Of a stretch of 15,993 nucleotides of DNA, positions 6,808-13,734 are shown in pieces. Source of the DNA: Zymogenus sp964542895 (lineage in GTDB: Bacteria; Desulfobacterota; Zymogenia; Zymogenales; Zymogenaceae); NCBI GenBank assembly GCA_964542895.1, contig CAZIWT010000081.1, positions 1-15,993 of the forward strand. The letters are read 5' to 3'. The first letter of the stretch is position 1, and each line of letters begins with the position of its first letter. The position numbers and the translations under genes were made by a program. A model generated the notes under the pieces. The model was not told the DNA's origin, made no database searches, and was given only the letters and a program-made list of their open reading frames with translations.

Positions 6808-7536
6808 ATGAAAGAAAAGGTGCGTTTGGGCGATCTTTTGGTGAAAAAGAAAATCGTCACGGAAAACGACATCAAAATGGCCCTTGAATATCTGAAGGAG
6901 CACGGGGGAAAGCTGGGGCAGGCGCTGGTCGCTCTGAACATCATCTCGGAGGAGAAGCTCCTGACGGCGTTGAGATACCACTTCAATATCCCCTCCGTCG
7001 ACCTGAAAGAAAAGTCGATTCCCGAAGAGCTCGCCGAGATGCTGCCGGCCGACATAGCGAAGAAATATGTGGCCATTCCCGTGAAGAAGGATGAAGTGGG
7101 CGGGAAAAAGACCCTTTTTGTGGCGATGCTGAACCCACTCGATCTCGGTGCCATAGAGGATATGCAGTTCGTGACGGGGATCAAGATCAAGCCGGTCATC
7201 TGTAAGGAGAGCGAGCTCTTGCCCGCCGTCGAGCGTTACTACGGCGCGGTGGTGCGGGAGGATATCGCCGATGACACATCGACTTGGGTGGCGAAGGAGA
7301 CTCCCGGCACGGGCGAGGACGGCGAAGAGGAATTGATCAATAAGATGGTGGATACCGCCGTTTCAGGGAAAAGAGCGAAGGAAAAGAAGGAGCTTGACGA
7401 ATCCCACTTTTCGACCCTTAAAAAGGAGCGGATTATGATTCGCGCTCTTGTAAATCTCCTCATCCGCTACGACATATTCTCCGTCGAGGAGATCGAGGAG
7501 GAGCTGAAGAGGGTAGAGAGGAAATTCACCGTATGA
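6808..7536 (+). CDS. Stand-alone MshEN (GspE N-terminal) domain protein, paralogue 2
   Basis: A 242-residue paralogue of the preceding protein. The tandem 24-residue MshEN units lie at 6-29 and 35-58 with the same 5-residue spacing (KEHGG). The first starts RLGDLLV but ends in Leu instead of Gln; the second starts KLG and ends in His, so it departs further from the cyclic-di-GMP-binding consensus than its neighbour. The shared core is obvious (AIPVK, GGKKTLFVAMLNPLDLGAIEDMQFV). The linker (about 145-205) has diverged almost completely, while the C-terminal helical segment MIRALVNLLIRYDIFSVEEI is again conserved. No ATPase domain is present. The ribosome site is weak. Its stop overlaps the ATG of the permease gene as ATGA, so the two are probably translationally coupled. 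Ligand binding is inferred, not shown. Confidence 0.8.
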   Translation: MKEKVRLGDLLVKKKIVTENDIKMALEYLKEHGGKLGQALVALNIISEEKLLTALRYHFNIPSVDLKEKSIPEELAEMLPADIAKKYVAIPVKKDEVGGKKTLFVAMLNPLDLGAIEDMQFVTGIKIKPVICKESELLPAVERYYGAVVREDIADDTSTWVAKETPGTGEDGEEELINKMVDTAVSGKRAKEKKELDESHFSTLKKERIMIRALVNLLIRYDIFSVEEIEEELKRVERKFTV

Positions 7537-8378
7537 AATCCGATTCCCTAAAACGCTTTCTCAAAAACAAGCTCGCCCTCTCGGGGCTTATAATCGTCCT
7601 CTTCTTCTTTATGGTCTCTTTTTTAGCACCCGCAATCTCCACCCACGATCCGTCGGAGATCGACCGTGAAAACGTCCTCTCACCGCCGAGCGCGAAGTAC
7701 ATCTTCGGCACCGACAAGACCGGCAGGGACGTGTTCTCCCGCATGGTCTATGGCTCGAGGATATCGCTCAAGGTTGGATTCGTGGCTGTGGGGATATCCC
7801 TCGTAATCGGGGTATTTGTCGGCGCCCTGGCGGGTTACTACGGCGGGGTCACAGACGCCGTCATCATGCGCTTCGTGGATATAATGCTCTGTTTTCCCGC
7901 ATTCTTCCTGATACTGGCGGTCATAGCGATCCTGGAGCCGAGCATCTGGAACATAATGATCGTCATCGGGATAACGGGGTGGATGGGAGTGGCGAGACTC
8001 GTTCGGGCGGAGTTCCTGTCACTCAAGGAGCGCGACTTCGTTCTCGCCGCCAAGGCGCAGGGGGCGGGGAGCATGAGGATCATCTTCGGACATATCCTTC
8101 CCAACGCCATGGGGCCGATCCTCGTGGCGGCGACACTGGGCGTTGCCGGCGCCATCCTGACCGAGAGCGCCCTCTCGTTTCTGGGAATCGGGATACAGCC
8201 GCCCACCCCGAGCTGGGGAAACATCCTGACCGAGGGAAAAGACACCATCGAGATAGCCCCGTGGCTCTCCCTCTACCCAGGGCTCGCCATTCTCGTCACC
8301 GTCCTCGGCTACAACCTCCTCGGAGAGGGGATTAGGGACGCCCTGGACCCGAGGCTCAAGGAGGGGGTCTCCGAGTGA
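7533..8378 (+). CDS. ABC transporter permease, DppC/OppC family
   Basis: An inner-membrane subunit of a dipeptide/oligopeptide/nickel-type ABC importer, 281 residues, full length. The N-terminal OppC-type segment (helix about 16-35) is followed by the periplasmic FGTDKTGRDVFSR box (58-70) typical of DppC/OppC. The BPD-transporter domain has further helices at about 82-103, 115-134, 137-155, 196-218 and 246-264. The EAA loop that contacts the ATPase is at about 171-191 (LAAKAQGAGS, then GHILPN). The ATG overlaps the stop of the second MshEN gene by ATGA. No DppB partner, ATPase or binding protein of the peptide class is in the window, so it must pair with subunits coded elsewhere or be a displaced copy. 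Substrate cannot be stated. Confidence 0.93.
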   Translation: MKSDSLKRFLKNKLALSGLIIVLFFFMVSFLAPAISTHDPSEIDRENVLSPPSAKYIFGTDKTGRDVFSRMVYGSRISLKVGFVAVGISLVIGVFVGALAGYYGGVTDAVIMRFVDIMLCFPAFFLILAVIAILEPSIWNIMIVIGITGWMGVARLVRAEFLSLKERDFVLAAKAQGAGSMRIIFGHILPNAMGPILVAATLGVAGAILTESALSFLGIGIQPPTPSWGNILTEGKDTIEIAPWLSLYPGLAILVTVLGYNLLGEGIRDALDPRLKEGVSE

Positions 8379-8429
8379 CAGTAACCTTTTGAAGTCGGCT
8401 CGACATCGAGATTAAAGGGAGTCGTTTTT

Positions 8430-9041
8430 ATGGGATTCAGGCGCATCTTTTGGGGCATCTCGCTTTTGATTATCGGCGTTCTCCTCCTGTGGCTTACGTT
8501 CGGGGGACAATTCACCCTTTCCCAGTTTCTCAACAGCTTCAGGCTCCCCGCGTTGCTCATAGGCTCCCTCTTTACCATATTCGGCCTGGTCTTGTACGTA
8601 GACGGGCGAACAATCCAGAGGCAGAAACGGATGAGGGATAGGGATGCCCACCGGCGGCGGACGGCGCACAATCAAGGACACCACGATCTTACGGCCGATG
8701 AGATCCCGAACGAAAGTGACCTCGAAGTCCCCAAGGAGAAGGTGTGCCCCAAATGCAAAAAGAAGATATATAAGGACGCCAGGGTCTGCCGCTTCTGCGG
8801 GCACGAGTTTGCCGTCACATACATCCTCAAGGTTTTCGGCCCGGAGGACAAGAAAAAGTTCGACCTTCTGGTAGATAAGCTTTCTATAAGGCTCAAAAGG
8901 TCGGCCGACGAGATCGAGCACCTCCTGGAGCTGGGGATGAGGTTCAGATCGCCGACTAAAGAGGCGCTTGAGGAAAAGAGGGTCGGGTTCGAGAGGTTCG
9001 GCTGCAGGGTCGAGTCCTACAAGAAGGTATCGAGGGATTAG
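8430..9041 (+). CDS. Two-helix membrane protein with zinc ribbon and L7/L12-like C-terminal domain
   Basis: I do not recognise a named family for this 203-residue protein. It has two transmembrane helices (about 7-24 and 39-57), a basic His-rich linker, a four-Cys zinc ribbon (C106, C109, C120, C123; CPKC and CRFC) and a C-terminal domain (about 130-198). That last domain follows the ribosomal L7/L12 C-terminal pattern: ILKVFGPEDKKK, then a helix LSIRLKRSADEIEHLLE, a charged turn, KEALEEKRVGFERFGCRVE. The L12 likeness is my reading of the residue pattern and needs a profile search. With both helices near the N-terminus, the ribbon and tail are probably cytoplasmic. GGGAG stands about 9 bases before the ATG. 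It lies 51 bases behind the permease, possibly in the same transcript. Confidence 0.7.
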   Translation: MGFRRIFWGISLLIIGVLLLWLTFGGQFTLSQFLNSFRLPALLIGSLFTIFGLVLYVDGRTIQRQKRMRDRDAHRRRTAHNQGHHDLTADEIPNESDLEVPKEKVCPKCKKKIYKDARVCRFCGHEFAVTYILKVFGPEDKKKFDLLVDKLSIRLKRSADEIEHLLELGMRFRSPTKEALEEKRVGFERFGCRVESYKKVSRD

Positions 9042-9208
9042 CCTGGTTGGGGTGGGGTCGCAGTCTTAAGTTAAGGGAGGAGAGGGGAAGTTCGATGTGT
9101 CCGGTTGTTCGGCGAGAAAACGGGGTGGTCATCTTTTACTTACGGTTCTATATAAATCCACACTGCACTATAAAACCTTATACAATTCTTAAAAAGCATA
9201 GAAAAGAT

Positions 9209-9829
9209 CTATTTCACTTCTATTAGTACCTCATACCGCCTGATCGGATAGGGGACATCGCCCATGTCGAATCCGCCCCCGTCGACAACGACATATCCCG
9301 ATTCCAGGTAGGCTCCCCTTATGTCTTCGTAGGTTTGTCTCGTATCGCACGTCCCCTCCCGGTTGTCACCCCACTCTATAAGAACCAGTCCCGGCCCCCC
9401 GAAAGGATTTTCGACAAGGCGCGAGTGGATCTCGGAAACGTCGTACCTGGGGGATGAGACACCGATGTGGATTACGAGGTCGTAGCGCCTCTCAACCACG
9501 AAGCGGTTGCTGAGGGAGCATACCCAAATATGATCAGGGAACCTCGACCTGCACTTTTCTATCGCCCTCTCGTTCATGTCAACCCCGGTATAGCGGGCGC
9601 CCGGAAACTCGTCCAGGATGGGGCCCGACATGGGGCTCGTCCCGCACGTCACGTCCAGTATCGAAAGTGGAGAGGAAGCTCCAAGCCCACCGGTCTCATC
9701 ACTCACCCCCTCGCAGAGAGACCGAATGTGGGTCCTCACCGCATCGAACAGGATTTTGGCCCTGTCGCTCTTCTCCCCGGCGAGGTAGTCGCACGGGATG
9801 GGCCTGTCCTTTTTCCTCCCCTTACCCAA
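9209..9829 (-). CDS. Class I SAM-dependent methyltransferase
   Basis: A 206-residue cytoplasmic protein with the Rossmann methyltransferase motifs. Motif I is LSILDVTCGTSP (55-66; the usual DxGCGxG is varied to DVTCGTS). The acidic motif II is YTGVDMNERAIEKC (80-93, D84 at the end of strand 2). Motif IV is YDLVIHIGV (116-124). The C-terminal strand pair ends in RRYEVLIEV. The substrate is not predictable. The start is TTG at 9829: GGGGGA lies about 10 bases upstream on this strand, and there is no ATG before motif I. The gene is alone on its strand, divergent from the MBL hydrolase and convergent with the zinc-ribbon protein. Confidence 0.78.
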   Translation of the reverse strand: MGKGRKKDRPIPCDYLAGEKSDRAKILFDAVRTHIRSLCEGVSDETGGLGASSPLSILDVTCGTSPMSGPILDEFPGARYTGVDMNERAIEKCRSRFPDHIWVCSLSNRFVVERRYDLVIHIGVSSPRYDVSEIHSRLVENPFGGPGLVLIEWGDNREGTCDTRQTYEDIRGAYLESGYVVVDGGGFDMGDVPYPIRRYEVLIEVK

Positions 9830-9970
9830 TGACTTTTCCCCCGATCGTCAATAATATTACACGTATGATACTTCAGATCGGAGCGATTTAAAAGGATAGA
9901 TTTTTAATATGGCTAAAAACTTCGGTTTAAAACCAAAAACTCATATCCAATAAGCACGAGCGATAAATCC

Positions 9971-9999
9971 TTGATTTTGAACCGGAAAAAGTGTATAAA
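9971..9999 (+). promoter_or_regulatory. Sigma70-type promoter for the MBL-hydrolase / binding-protein pair
   Basis: TTGATT (9971-9976) and TATAAA (9994-9999) are exactly 17 bases apart, 42 bases before the ATG at 10041. The predicted start near 10006 leaves almost no leader for the alternative TTG start at 10017, which helps decide the start codon. Confidence 0.55.
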
Positions 10000-10040
10000 A
10001 TATCTCAACCCAAAACTTGGAGAGGAGACTTAAAAGACCG

Positions 10041-10937
10041 ATGTGGATCAAGGAGCCGGGCCGGATTACAGACAGGATCACGCTTCTGGGAAGGGAGGAG
10101 TCGTGCGTCTACCTCGTGGGAAAGGACGAATACACGATTTTAGGCGGAGGGATGGCATACATAGTGCCGGATATATGGGAGCAGCTCGACCGCTTCGGAA
10201 TCGACAAATCTAAAATAAGGAGGCTCCTTCTCCTCCACTCACACTTCGACCACGTGGGGGCGGCCCCGGCCCTCAAGAAGCTGATCCCCGGCCTCAAGGT
10301 CGTCTCCTCCCCCAGGGGGAGGGAGCTTTTGACCAACCCGAAGGTGGCCGACTCGATAAGGGAGCTCAACATGGGCCTCCTCTCGGCAAACAACCTTGGG
10401 GAGAAGGCGGACGAGCTCGGTCTGAACTACGACTCCTTTCCGGTTGACGACACCGTAAGTGGCGGGGACGCCGTAAACTGGGGGGGTGTAACGCTTCAAA
10501 TCATAGACGCCCCGGGCCACTCCTCCTGCTCCATAGGGGTCTACATGCCGGAAGATAAGGCGCTCTTCGCCTCGGACGCCGGCGGCATCCCCTTCGGAGA
10601 CACCATATTCGCTTCCGGAAACTCGAACTTCACCAAGTACCAGGAGTCCCTCGAGCGCTTTGCCTCATACGACGTCGAGATCCACCTGGCGGAGCACTAC
10701 GGCGCCTTCACCGGAGAGGAGGGAAGATCTTTCATGAAGAGGTCCATAGAGTCGGCAAACCGGACGAGAAAACATCTGGAGGAGTCCTACGCGAGGACGG
10801 GGGACGTCAAGGAGTCGACGGCGGAGCTGACCGAGCTCATCATGGAGGAGGCAAAGGGCTACTTCCTGCCGAGGCCGGTCATGGAGATGGTCGTGGAGCA
10901 GATGGTAAGACACATCGCCAAGGTGATGGATGGATAA
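10041..10937 (+). CDS. MBL-fold metallo-hydrolase
   Basis: A 298-residue metallo-beta-lactamase-fold hydrolase, probably cytoplasmic since no signal peptide is seen. The di-metal site is complete: HSHFDH with H66, H68, D70 and H71; H160 in DAPGHSS; bridging D179 in ASDAGG; and H219 in LAEHYG. The C-terminal extension (about 225-298) is helical and charged, as in glyoxalase-II-like and related lactone/thioester hydrolases; the specific reaction is unknown. TTG at 10017 is also in frame, but GAGGAG at 10022-10027 lies inside that extension and upstream of ATG 10041 (13-base spacing), so ATG 10041 is preferred. Only 21 bases separate it from the binding lipoprotein gene, so the two form an operon. 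Confidence 0.88.
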   Translation: MWIKEPGRITDRITLLGREESCVYLVGKDEYTILGGGMAYIVPDIWEQLDRFGIDKSKIRRLLLLHSHFDHVGAAPALKKLIPGLKVVSSPRGRELLTNPKVADSIRELNMGLLSANNLGEKADELGLNYDSFPVDDTVSGGDAVNWGGVTLQIIDAPGHSSCSIGVYMPEDKALFASDAGGIPFGDTIFASGNSNFTKYQESLERFASYDVEIHLAEHYGAFTGEEGRSFMKRSIESANRTRKHLEESYARTGDVKESTAELTELIMEEAKGYFLPRPVMEMVVEQMVRHIAKVMDG

Positions 10938-10958
10938 ATTTTTTTAAGGATTTGGATT

Positions 10959-12179
10959 ATGAAGATCAAAAGATATTTTAAATCGGCCGCCTTTCTTCTT
11001 CTCGCTTTGATGTTTTCAGCGGCACTGTTCTCCTGCGCCGAAAAGCCGGCGGAGGTGACACCCGAGACGGTAGAGGGCGCGGTCGCGCCTGGGGCGACGA
11101 TCCTTATCGGCACGAGCGGCCCCCAGACAGGCCCGGTCAGCACCCTGGGGATCATTCAGCGCTCCATGAAGACTTATTTTGACGCAATCAACGCCGAGGG
11201 GGGAATCAACGGGAGGAAGATCGAGCTCATCATCCTCGACGACGCCTACGACCCGGCAAAGACCCAGGCGAACGTTATCAAGCTTATCGAGGGGGAGAAG
11301 GTGTTTGCCATTGTGGGGATCCTCGGGGCGGCGAACATCGGGGCGGTAATCGACTACATAGACAGGAGCGACGTCCCCTGGGTGGGGCTTATCGCCGGAA
11401 ACCGGGCCCCATCGACGCCCCCCAGAGACAACGTCTTTGTGGGCTCTCCGGAGCACTACTTCGAGGCGAAAATCCTGACGTACTACGCCGCAAGCGAACT
11501 CGGGGTTAAGAAGATCGGGATACTTTATCAGAACGACGACTTCGGTAAGGAAGGCCTGACCGGCACCAAGGAGGCGGCGGAAAAGCTCGGGATAGAAATC
11601 GCGGTAGAGGTTCCCTACGAGGTGATGGACACCGATTTCTCCGCCCACGCCCTTGCAATGATGAACTCCGGGGCGGAGGCGGTGATCCTCTACGGGCACA
11701 CCCCCAAGGTGTCGCTGTTCGTCAAGGCCGCAAACGGACTCGACTACAGGCCGATCTACATCGGCTCCACCACGGTAAACGACACCAAGATGTTCGACCT
11801 CGCCGGGGAGGCGTGGGACGGTGCGCTGGTCGGCTCCTACACCCCCGACCCCTTCGGGGATAGCGAGGCGTCCAGGTGGTACAGGGAGGCGCTCGAGAAA
11901 TACGCCAAGGAGGCGGACAAGGTCGTGGGGTCGATGAGCCTCAAGGGATTCTACTACGCAGACTTTCTGGTGGAGGGACTGAAGAGGACCGAGGAACCCT
12001 TGAGCCGGGAGAACTTCATCAAGACGATGGACTCGTTCGACAGCGTCGACGGTCTGTTCATCCACGGGGTTACGTACAATCCGAAGAGTCACGGAGGCCC
12101 GAACTCCTTCTGCATCATGAGGGGGCACTACGAAACGAAGTCGTACGAGAAGATCACCGACTGGCTATCACCGAATTAG
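10959..12179 (+). CDS. ABC transporter substrate-binding lipoprotein, branched-chain amino acid (LivJ/LivK) type
   Basis: A 406-residue periplasmic-side receptor of the type I Leu/Ile/Val-binding family. The signal peptide has basic start MKIKRYFK and a hydrophobic core, ending in a lipobox-like LFSC with C26 as lipidation site. The mature protein shows the family's opening strand ATILIGTSGPQTG, then the LGIIQRSMKTYFDAINAEGGINGRKIEL region (diagnostic: INAEGGINGR), DDAYDPAKTQANV, and the second-lobe segment GVKKIGILYQNDDFGKEG. AAGGAT precedes the ATG at normal spacing. No LivH/M/G/F genes are near, so its permease is elsewhere or it serves as a sensor/scavenger. Co-transcription with the MBL hydrolase suggests the bound compound may be that enzyme's substrate or product; this is inference. 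Ligands of this family include amino acids, amides, urea and aromatic acids. Confidence 0.92.
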   Translation: MKIKRYFKSAAFLLLALMFSAALFSCAEKPAEVTPETVEGAVAPGATILIGTSGPQTGPVSTLGIIQRSMKTYFDAINAEGGINGRKIELIILDDAYDPAKTQANVIKLIEGEKVFAIVGILGAANIGAVIDYIDRSDVPWVGLIAGNRAPSTPPRDNVFVGSPEHYFEAKILTYYAASELGVKKIGILYQNDDFGKEGLTGTKEAAEKLGIEIAVEVPYEVMDTDFSAHALAMMNSGAEAVILYGHTPKVSLFVKAANGLDYRPIYIGSTTVNDTKMFDLAGEAWDGALVGSYTPDPFGDSEASRWYREALEKYAKEADKVVGSMSLKGFYYADFLVEGLKRTEEPLSRENFIKTMDSFDSVDGLFIHGVTYNPKSHGGPNSFCIMRGHYETKSYEKITDWLSPN

Positions 12180-12192
12180 GGCCGAATTAGGG
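12171..12192 (+). repeat. Exact 11-base tandem duplication at the stop codon of the binding-protein gene
   Basis: CCGAATTAGGG occurs at 12171-12181 and immediately again at 12182-12192. The first copy encodes the terminal Pro-Asn-stop; the second repeats it outside the gene. It lies just before the terminator hairpin. Confidence 0.85.
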
Positions 12193-12197
12193 GCCGG

Positions 12198-12226
12198 CCT
12201 GTCGATCGGGTCCGGTCAGGTTTTTT
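12198..12226 (+). terminator. Probable intrinsic terminator after the binding-protein gene
   Basis: CCTG (12198-12201) pairs with CAGG (12217-12220), and inner ATCG pairs with CGGT (one G-T wobble) around a GGTC loop. A 3-base bulge separates the two parts of the stem, and six T follow at 12221-12226. The stem is imperfect but the position and T-run fit. Confidence 0.55.
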
Positions 12227-12335
12227 AGGGCGGAACTTTAGTTGAATATCATAAAATTAGGGGACGCTTTCCGCTTTCCTTAAAAATGTCACGTAACGAT
12301 GTCGAATTGCGCCCCCCGTTTTAACTTGGAATAGC

Positions 12336-12368
12336 CCTTTAATTTAGGATTGCCTTTTAATTTAGGAT
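12336..12368 (+). repeat. Two near-identical 15/16-base direct repeats abutting the ribosome site
   Basis: CCTTTAATTTAGGAT (12336-12350) recurs as CCTTTTAATTTAGGAT (12353-12368), differing by one inserted T, with a 17-base period. The AGGA of the second copy acts as ribosome site for the ATG at 12373. A duplicated ribosome region or a two-site operator are both possible. Confidence 0.7.
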
Positions 12369-12372
12369 AGAC

Positions 12373-13242
12373 ATGAAAACCCTCGACGAAAAGACAAGAA
12401 AGACGGTTCTCTCGTTTCAGAAGAGCGAGATAACCGAGCATATAATTTACAAGCTCCTATCGGAGAGGACAAAGGACCGAAAAAACAGCGAGGTCCTCAA
12501 AACGATTTCGGCGGAGGAGCTGGAGCATTACAACCGCTGGAAAAAATTTACCAGTGAAGATGTAAGGCCGGACAGAAAGAAGATATGGTTCTACCTCTTC
12601 GTGTCGAGGGTTTTCGGCCTCACCTTCGGGATAAAGCTGATGGAGAAGGGGGAGACGAGCGCGGAGAAGACCTACAGGGAGATCGCAGTGGTAATCCCGG
12701 AGGCCAAAGACATTGCGGAGGAAGAGGACGAGCACGAGAGGGAGCTGATGTCGATGATCGACGAGGAGCGTCTCCGCTACATGGGATCGGTCGTCCTGGG
12801 GCTGAACGACGCACTGGTGGAGCTTACCGGCGCCCTCTCCGGGTTTACGCTGGCCCTGCAGGACACCAAGCTCATCGCCGTCGTGGGGCTCGTCACCGGA
12901 ATATCCGCCTCCCTCTCCATGGCGGCTTCCGAGTATCTGGCGACAAAGACCGAGGAGGACGAAAAGCACCCGATAAAGGCCTCCCTCTACACCGGGGCCG
13001 CGTATATAGTGACGGTGTTCGTCCTGATCCTCCCCTTCTTTTTCTTCAGCAACCCCTTCATCTCCCTCTCGATTACTATAACGAGCGCCGTCATCATAAT
13101 CATGTTCTTCAACTACTACATCTCGGTGGCCAAAGACCTCCCCTTTAGGAGACGGTTTCTCGAGATGGCCGCCATAAGCCTTGGGGTTTCGGCGATCTCG
13201 TTTTTCATCGGGCACATTGTAAGGATAATCTTCAAGCTGTAG
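12373..13242 (+). CDS. Ferritin-like domain fused to VIT1/CCC1-type iron/manganese transporter
   Basis: A 289-residue membrane protein. Residues about 1-130 form a four-helix ferritin/rubrerythrin-like domain with candidate iron ligands E19, E49 and H52 (ELEH), an acidic third helix near E91-E98, and E118 and H121 (EDEH). Residues about 134-289 are a VIT1/CCC1 transporter with about five helices. Its hallmarks are VLGLNDALVELTGALSG (141-157) and SMAASEYLATKTEED (182-196), the latter matching the family's MAxxEY box. Typical VIT1 proteins have a cytoplasmic metal-binding domain between helices 2 and 3; here that loop is only a few residues, so the N-terminal ferritin-like domain may supply the metal-handling function, as in the known MbfA-type fusions that export iron. 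Physiological metal and direction are inferred. The ATG has AGGA 5 bases upstream, in the second direct repeat. Confidence 0.87.
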   Translation: MKTLDEKTRKTVLSFQKSEITEHIIYKLLSERTKDRKNSEVLKTISAEELEHYNRWKKFTSEDVRPDRKKIWFYLFVSRVFGLTFGIKLMEKGETSAEKTYREIAVVIPEAKDIAEEEDEHERELMSMIDEERLRYMGSVVLGLNDALVELTGALSGFTLALQDTKLIAVVGLVTGISASLSMAASEYLATKTEEDEKHPIKASLYTGAAYIVTVFVLILPFFFFSNPFISLSITITSAVIIIMFFNYYISVAKDLPFRRRFLEMAAISLGVSAISFFIGHIVRIIFKL

Positions 13243-13329
13243 GCAGAAGGGCGGTAATACTAAAAAGCCTCATACTAAATACTCCACCATAAACAGTTGG
13301 AAAGGTGCATCTCCCGTGCCAAAGACAGC

Positions 13330-13358
13330 TTGACACAAATGCAAAAAGGTTGTACATT
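13330..13358 (+). promoter_or_regulatory. Strong sigma70-type promoter for the dodecin gene
   Basis: Perfect TTGACA (13330-13335), 17-base spacer, then TACATT (13353-13358). The predicted start at about 13365 leaves a leader of roughly 80 bases before the ATG. It is the best consensus match in the window and fits an abundant small protein. Confidence 0.7.
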
Positions 13359-13446
13359 TAGTGTAAACAGGTACGAAAGGGGGTGAATTTTACATTAATA
13401 TTTAATAATCGAGATTTTTCAACCATTCAAAAAAGGGGGAAGTAAA

Positions 13447-13653
13447 ATGGGAAGCACTTATAAGATCATAGAGCTTGTGGGAACAAGCGACAAGTCGTGG
13501 GAGGACGCCGCCAAAAGCGCCGTGGAGACCGCATCGGAGAGCCTGAAGGATCTGAGGATCGCCGAGATAAAGAAGCTCGACGTGACGATCGAGAACGGCA
13601 AGGTGACCTCGTTTCGCACGAGGATGGACGTCTCGTTCAAGTATGAGAAATAG
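13447..13653 (+). CDS. Dodecin family protein
   Basis: A 68-residue protein of typical dodecin length; dodecins form hollow dodecamers that store or buffer flavins in the cytoplasm. The start YKIIELVGTSDKSWEDAA, the single helix (about 17-34) and the last strand RMDVSFKYE fit the family well. In the flavin-binding members the strand after the helix carries a Trp that stacks on the isoalloxazine ring (W36 of the Halobacterium protein, the LDWFEV strand of bacterial ones). Here that strand reads LRIAEI, with Ile in its place, so flavin binding is doubtful or different. AGGGGGAAG just before the ATG is a strong ribosome site. The gene is monocistronic, with its own promoter upstream and an unusual homopolymer tract 13 bases after the stop. 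Confidence 0.9.
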   Translation: MGSTYKIIELVGTSDKSWEDAAKSAVETASESLKDLRIAEIKKLDVTIENGKVTSFRTRMDVSFKYEK

Positions 13654-13666
13654 GAAAAGCGAACTG

Positions 13667-13711
13667 TTTTTTTTGGGGGGGGGGGGGGGGGGGGGGGCCC
13701 CCCCCTTTTTT
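13667..13711. repeat. Homopolymer tract T8-G23-C8-T6 between convergent genes
   Basis: Bases 13667-13674 are T, 13675-13697 are G, 13698-13705 are C and 13706-13711 are T, followed by AAACCCCAAAATTTTT. G-run, C-run, then T-run is the geometry of an intrinsic terminator for the dodecin transcript, but 23 consecutive G is far outside what such hairpins show. It may be a real slipped tract or a sequencing/assembly artefact. Confidence 0.9.
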
Positions 13712-13734
13712 AAACCCCAAAATTTTTCGAGAAA

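Noticed and set aside
9042..9208. Terminator between the convergent zinc-ribbon and methyltransferase genes
   Set aside because: Only purine-rich and AT-rich sequence; no stem with a T-run found.
11016..12128. Long minus-strand open frame (370 codons) opposite the binding-protein gene
   Set aside because: It mirrors the third-position-GC-rich coding strand of a clear family member and shows no domain or ribosome site.
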